This document shows positions 60,798 to 64,000 of a stretch of DNA of 64,000 nt, piece by piece (position 1 is the first letter of the stretch; each line of letters begins with the position of its first letter). A model generated the notes under the pieces. That model was not told the DNA's origin, did not search any database, and was given only the letters and a program-made list of their open reading frames with translations. Origin of the DNA: Sporomusaceae bacterium (GTDB lineage Bacteria; Bacillota; Negativicutes; UBA1444); assembly GCA_018434355.1 (NCBI GenBank), contig JAHDPL010000007.1, positions 62,001-126,000 on the forward strand, read 5' to 3'. The translations under genes and the position numbers were made by a program.

Positions 60798-60803
60798 TCG
60801 GTT

Positions 60804-61601
60804 ATGGGTCGTAAACATGCGGAACATCACGAAGAACATGCGGATGAGACCTGGCTGGTCCCCTATGCGGACCTGTTGACCTTGTTGTTGGCGCTGTTCA
60901 TTGTGTTGTTTGCGATGGGCAAGACCGATGAAAAAAAACTCGGTGAAATGGGCAGATCGTTTCATATCGCATTTGGCGGCGGGGCAGCCACCTTGATGCC
61001 ATACAATCAGACGGCGCCGCAATTGGTACCGATCGATAGTCCGCCGCCGTCGGAAAACCGGATGAACAAGGAAGTCATGAGTCCGCCGCAATCCGCCGGA
61101 GAAACCCAAGCTGCGCTGCGGGAAACAGTACAGCTATTGCAGGTCAAAGAAGCGGTGGATCGATATATCAAATTGCAGGGATTGGGCGGGGAACTGGAAG
61201 CCCAGCTGATGGAAGACGGACTGCGGATTCGGATCAAGGATTCCGCTTTGTTTGCATCAGGCCAGGCCGAACTGTTTCCAGAAGCTCAAAAACTGGGCGG
61301 TGAGATTGCCAAGCTGCTCAGCGGATTGCCGCAACAGATCGTTGTTGCTGGACATACCGACAATGTTCCGATTAATACCGCCATGTTTCCGTCCAACTGG
61401 GAACTGAGCGGCATGCGAGCGGTAAACTTCATGCGTTTTCTGTTTTCAGTAGAGCCGACGTTGAAGCCGGCAAATTTCAGTGCTGTCGGTTATGGCGAAT
61501 ACCGACCGGTGTTGCCCAATACAAATGATGAGGCCCGCGCAAAAAACCGGCGGGTCGAGGTGTGGATCATCCGTAGCCAGCGGCAAAGTCAAGCCCGATA
61601 G
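60804..61601 (+). CDS. motB: Flagellar motor stator protein MotB
   Basis: The 265-residue protein has a single N-terminal span with the ion-binding Asp (WLVPYADLLTLLLALFIVLFAMGK, near residues 17-40), a plug/linker region and a C-terminal OmpA-like peptidoglycan-binding domain (VVAGHTDNVPI, FSAVGYGEYRP, NRRVEVWI). It anchors the stator to the wall. It is coupled to motA by a six-base gap, and a terminator follows. Confidence 0.95.
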   Translation: MGRKHAEHHEEHADETWLVPYADLLTLLLALFIVLFAMGKTDEKKLGEMGRSFHIAFGGGAATLMPYNQTAPQLVPIDSPPPSENRMNKEVMSPPQSAGETQAALRETVQLLQVKEAVDRYIKLQGLGGELEAQLMEDGLRIRIKDSALFASGQAELFPEAQKLGGEIAKLLSGLPQQIVVAGHTDNVPINTAMFPSNWELSGMRAVNFMRFLFSVEPTLKPANFSAVGYGEYRPVLPNTNDEARAKNRRVEVWIIRSQRQSQAR

Positions 61602-61631
61602 CAAATCCAGTGTTTCTAGGTGCAGAGTTCG

Positions 61632-61657
61632 ACCGCAGCTTGACTGCGGTTTTTTTG
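61632..61657 (+). terminator. Intrinsic terminator after motAB
   Basis: ACCGCAG pairs with CTGCGGT around CTTGA, followed by seven T. Confidence 0.9.
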
Positions 61658-61691
61658 TTGCCTTAAGAGGACTTGCGCCGCCGGGGTTGTC

Positions 61692-61720
61692 TTGAGAATA
61701 TTGCTAAAAACCCTTATAAT
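61692..61720 (+). promoter_or_regulatory. Sigma-A promoter for htpX
   Basis: TTGAGA (61692-61697), 17-base spacer, perfect TATAAT (61715-61720); the htpX start is 51 bases downstream. Confidence 0.75.
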
Positions 61721-61771
61721 ATACATTGTAGGCCGAAATGGCCCGCAAATATGTTGGAGGTGTATAAAAAC

Positions 61772-62635
61772 GTGAATGCCTTAAAAACGACCGTATTGCT
61801 GGCTGCTCTGACCGGCCTGCTGATTGCGGCCGGGAGTTTCTTTGGCGGGACACGCGGCATGACTATCATGTTTATCGTGTCTATGCTGATGAACTTTTTT
61901 AGCTATTGGTATAGTGACAAGATCGTCCTAAAAATGTATGGGGCTCAGGAAGTCGATATGCAGACTGCCCCCAACCTGGTCGGGATGGTGGCTAATTTGG
62001 CGCGCAAAGACAACCTGCCGATGCCGCGGGTTTATATCATTGATACAGATGCCCCTAATGCTTTTGCAACAGGACGGGACCCGGAACATGCCGCCGTGGC
62101 GGTAACGACTTCATTGATGCGTGGACTGACCGAAGCGGAATTAGAAGGTGTCATGGCGCACGAACTCAGTCACGTCAAAAACCGCGATACGTTGATCAGT
62201 ACGATGGTATCTTCGCTTGCCGGAGCAATTACCATGCTGGCGAATATGGCGCAGTGGGCGGCGATCTTCGGCATGGGCAGAAGCGATGACGAAGATAATG
62301 GCGGCGGACTTGTCGGTTCACTGTTCATGATTATCCTGGCGCCGCTGGCCGCTGCCTTGATTCAGTTTGCCATCTCGCGTTCACGCGAGTACATGGCCGA
62401 CGAATCAGCCGGGCGACTGACCGGTCAACCGATGGCGCTGGCTTCGGCGCTGAAGAAAATCGAGTATTATGCCCAGCATAGGATGATGCCGGAAGCAACC
62501 CCTGCCACAGCGAACCTGTTTATCATCAATCCGTTCGCCGGGTCCGGCGCCTGGCTGACCAGCCTGTTCAGCACTCACCCGGCCACCGAGGCACGGATAC
62601 AGAAATTGCAGGAATTGGCGCGCACTATGCGCTGA
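61772..62635 (+). CDS. htpX: Zinc metalloprotease HtpX
   Basis: The GTG at 61772 behind TTGGAGGT gives 287 residues, the family length; a frame extension upstream covers the promoter and is not coding. Membrane spans lie near residues 5-25 and 30-50, plus two later hydrophobic stretches (about 145-170, 185-205). The active site is VMAHELSHVKNRD (HEXXH near residue 130), with the third ligand in the SREYMADE segment. HtpX degrades misfolded membrane proteins. It is a stress-type gene with its own promoter. Confidence 0.95.
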   Translation: MNALKTTVLLAALTGLLIAAGSFFGGTRGMTIMFIVSMLMNFFSYWYSDKIVLKMYGAQEVDMQTAPNLVGMVANLARKDNLPMPRVYIIDTDAPNAFATGRDPEHAAVAVTTSLMRGLTEAELEGVMAHELSHVKNRDTLISTMVSSLAGAITMLANMAQWAAIFGMGRSDDEDNGGGLVGSLFMIILAPLAAALIQFAISRSREYMADESAGRLTGQPMALASALKKIEYYAQHRMMPEATPATANLFIINPFAGSGAWLTSLFSTHPATEARIQKLQELARTMR

Positions 62636-62652
62636 TTGCCGGATTGCCTGCG

Positions 62653-62684
62653 GACGGCTCTCTGCTTCGAGACAGAGGGCCGTC
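62653..62684 (+). terminator. Probable terminator after htpX
   Basis: GACGGCTCTCT pairs with AGAGGGCCGTC (11 bp, one G-U pair) around a ten-base loop. It is followed by only TTT, so efficiency may be modest. Confidence 0.65.
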
Positions 62685-62730
62685 TTTGTTCAGGCGAACC
62701 GGCGAATAATAAACGAGGAGGAGCGATATT

Positions 62731-63495
62731 GTGAAGTATGTCCGGTTTTTGTGGAAAAATGAAGTTGCGTGTGGCATTTTGTCGGGTGATCGCATCAATA
62801 TTCTGCAGGGAGATATATTTTCGGAACATACGCCTACTGATCATATCGTTGGCCTGAATGAAGTGAAACTGCTGGCGCCATGCAAGCCGAGCAAAGCGGT
62901 GTGCATCGGATTGAACTATCGCGACCATGCCGAAGAAATGAAATCGGAATTACCGAAAGAACCGCTGATGTTTCTTAAACCGTCCTCCGCTTTGAACGAT
63001 CCGGATGGTGAAGTTTGTTATCCTTCCATATCAAATAACCTTCACCATGAAGCTGAGCTTGCCGTTGTCATCGGCAAGACGTCAAGACATGTAAAGGCAG
63101 CGCAGGCCGATGAATATATTTTCGGCTACACTTGCGCCAATGATGTCACTGCGCGAGATATTCAGAAAGGCGATGGACAATGGACCCGTGGCAAGGGGTT
63201 TGACACTTTTTTGCCGCTGGGACCTTGCATCGAAACTGAACTGGACCCGCATACGCTGGAGATAAAAGGCTGGGTCAACGACGAACTGCGACAGTCTTCC
63301 AATACGAACAACCTGATTTTTTCGGTACCGTATTTGGTGGAGTTCGTCAGCAAAGTCATGACACTCTACCCGGGAGATGTCATATTAACCGGGACGCCTT
63401 CCGGGGTTGGTCCTATGCAGGTCGGCGACAAGGTGACTGTTGAAATCGCCGGAATTGGCTCTTTGCAGAACCATATTGTGGCGGAATGTGAATAG
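62731..63495 (+). CDS. Fumarylacetoacetate hydrolase (FAH) family protein
   Basis: The GTG start (ACGAGGAGGAGCG upstream) gives 254 residues. FAH-fold signatures are VCIGLNYRDHAEEM, FLKPSSALNDPDGEV, the metal-ligand segment HHEAELAVVIGK, CANDVTARDIQKGDGQWTRGKGFDTFLPLGP and the late GDVILTGTPSGVGPM. Such enzymes hydrolyse or decarboxylate acylpyruvate-type compounds, including oxaloacetate; the substrate here is unknown. It is followed after 16 bases by a peptidase gene. Confidence 0.93.
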   Translation: MKYVRFLWKNEVACGILSGDRINILQGDIFSEHTPTDHIVGLNEVKLLAPCKPSKAVCIGLNYRDHAEEMKSELPKEPLMFLKPSSALNDPDGEVCYPSISNNLHHEAELAVVIGKTSRHVKAAQADEYIFGYTCANDVTARDIQKGDGQWTRGKGFDTFLPLGPCIETELDPHTLEIKGWVNDELRQSSNTNNLIFSVPYLVEFVSKVMTLYPGDVILTGTPSGVGPMQVGDKVTVEIAGIGSLQNHIVAECE

Positions 63496-63511
63496 GAATA
63501 GGAGAGATAGC

Positions 63512-64000
63512 GTGGGACAAAAAACGGATCCAATGTTGAGTTGGCTGAAGGAAATTTCGGAAGTTCCCGGTCCGTCCGGGTTTGAGCGCAGGGTGCGGGA
63601 CCTGATGACCCGAAGATTGGCGGGACAGTGTGAAGTGCTGGAAGACCGGATCGGTAGCGTGATATTCAAGAAACAAGGTAGCGTCGACGGGCCGATCGTA
63701 ATGTTGGCTGCTCATATGGACGAAATCGGTTTTCTGGTGAAGACGGTGACTAAAGAGGGATTTCTGAAATTTGTCACGCTGGGTGGTTGGTGGGAGCAAG
63801 TCATGCTCGGCCAACGGGTTACTGTAATGTCCCCCAAAGGCGATATCCCAGGGATTATCGGTTCAAAACCGCCGCATGTTTTGTCGGCGGATGAACGAAA
63901 AAAAATGGTTACCAAGCGAGAAATGTATATCGATATCGGCGCTTCGGATAAAAAGGATGCAGAAGAACGGATGGGAGTGACTCCTGGCGTGCCAATCGTC
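63512..64000 (+). CDS. M42 family aminopeptidase (3' truncated by window)
   Basis: The GTG at 63512 (GGAGAGATAGC upstream) opens a frame that runs to the window end without a stop (163 codons). The N-terminal M42 signature is clear: LKEISEVPGPSGFERRVRDLM, then VMLAAHMDEIGFLVK, in which the His and Asp are zinc ligands, and GWWEQVMLGQRV. The insertion domain is beginning at the right edge. M42 enzymes (glutamyl aminopeptidase/endoglucanase annotation) are cobalt- or zinc-dependent tetrahedral aminopeptidases. The remaining 180 or so residues are outside. Confidence 0.92.
   Translation, partial: MGQKTDPMLSWLKEISEVPGPSGFERRVRDLMTRRLAGQCEVLEDRIGSVIFKKQGSVDGPIVMLAAHMDEIGFLVKTVTKEGFLKFVTLGGWWEQVMLGQRVTVMSPKGDIPGIIGSKPPHVLSADERKKMVTKREMYIDIGASDKKDAEERMGVTPGVPIV

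Noticed and set aside
61673-61771. Upstream extension of the htpX frame
   Set aside because: It contains the htpX promoter; GTG 61772 behind TTGGAGGT fits the family N-terminus.
1-64000. Mobile elements, CRISPR arrays, tRNA or rRNA genes
   Set aside because: I saw no transposase, integrase, regular spaced repeats, cloverleaf ending in CCA or rRNA-like sequence. Codon use is uniform.

Overview
The window is about 64 kb of gene-dense bacterial chromosome of roughly 50% GC. Most genes are on the plus strand in tightly packed operons with ATGA or TAATG stop/start overlaps. It looks like a Firmicute, most likely a spore-forming Negativicute (Sporomusa/Pelosinus-like). That is inferred from the IspH fused to S1 repeats, the scpB-rluB-aroA-cmk-plsC...ispH order, the yqfF-ybeY-cdd-era-recO block, FloA/NfeD, tandem glycine riboswitches, several promoters of sigma-H (Spo0H) type and a probable Cys/Sec selenoprotein. 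No rRNA, tRNA, CRISPR array, insertion sequence or phage gene was found, so this is core chromosome rather than a mobile island.

Layout. 1-4069: chromosome segregation (scpA end, scpB), rluB, aroA, cmk, plsC. 4190-8756: an insert with an orphan gene, a CstA-type transporter, a MoxR ATPase with a CoxE-type VWA partner and a small lipoprotein. 8865-16943: ispH-S1 fusion, type 2 IPP isomerase, DUF512 Fe-S protein, cobalamin adenosyltransferase, der, plsY and a metallophosphoesterase. 16940-18450: a glycine riboswitch ahead of an orphan amino-acid-binding lipoprotein. 18561-37609: a signalling region with two SpoIIE-type phosphatase/anti-sigma-kinase fusions, two GT-B glycosyltransferases, guanine deaminase, a GAF protein, a ferredoxin-ASKHA activase, GGDEF and GGDEF-EAL proteins, YbjN, REC-HDOD and two EAL-HDOD paralogues.

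37837-46048: amino-acid catabolism. Alanine dehydrogenase lies behind a sigma-54 promoter and is followed by a TyrR-like sigma-54 activator. Next comes a tandem glycine riboswitch controlling gcvT-gcvH-gcvPA-gcvPB and a LipM-like octanoyltransferase that could lipoylate GcvH. 46138-50163: rpsU-yqeY, then nfeD-floA and small companions. 50217-57227: the HD phosphohydrolase, ybeY, cdd, era, DUF502, CBS/HlyC, recO and Smr block. 57271 to the end: REC-STAS protein, a minus-strand selenoprotein candidate, a DUF3298-like protein, a HAD phosphatase, motAB, htpX, an FAH-family hydrolase and a truncated M42 peptidase.

The strongest non-routine observations are: (1) a 100-codon minus-strand gene with in-frame UGA followed by a Cys codon and a downstream hairpin, hidden from ordinary ORF calling; (2) a classic A_AAA_AAG -1 frameshift site with a following hairpin at the moxR/VWA junction; (3) a set of sigma-H-like promoters ahead of moxR, the gcv operon, nfeD-floA and motAB; (4) a self-contained sigma-54/ACT-domain activator circuit for alanine dehydrogenase; (5) a glycine riboswitch ahead of a lone LivK-like lipoprotein. 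All functional calls rest on reading motifs and context; no database search was run.
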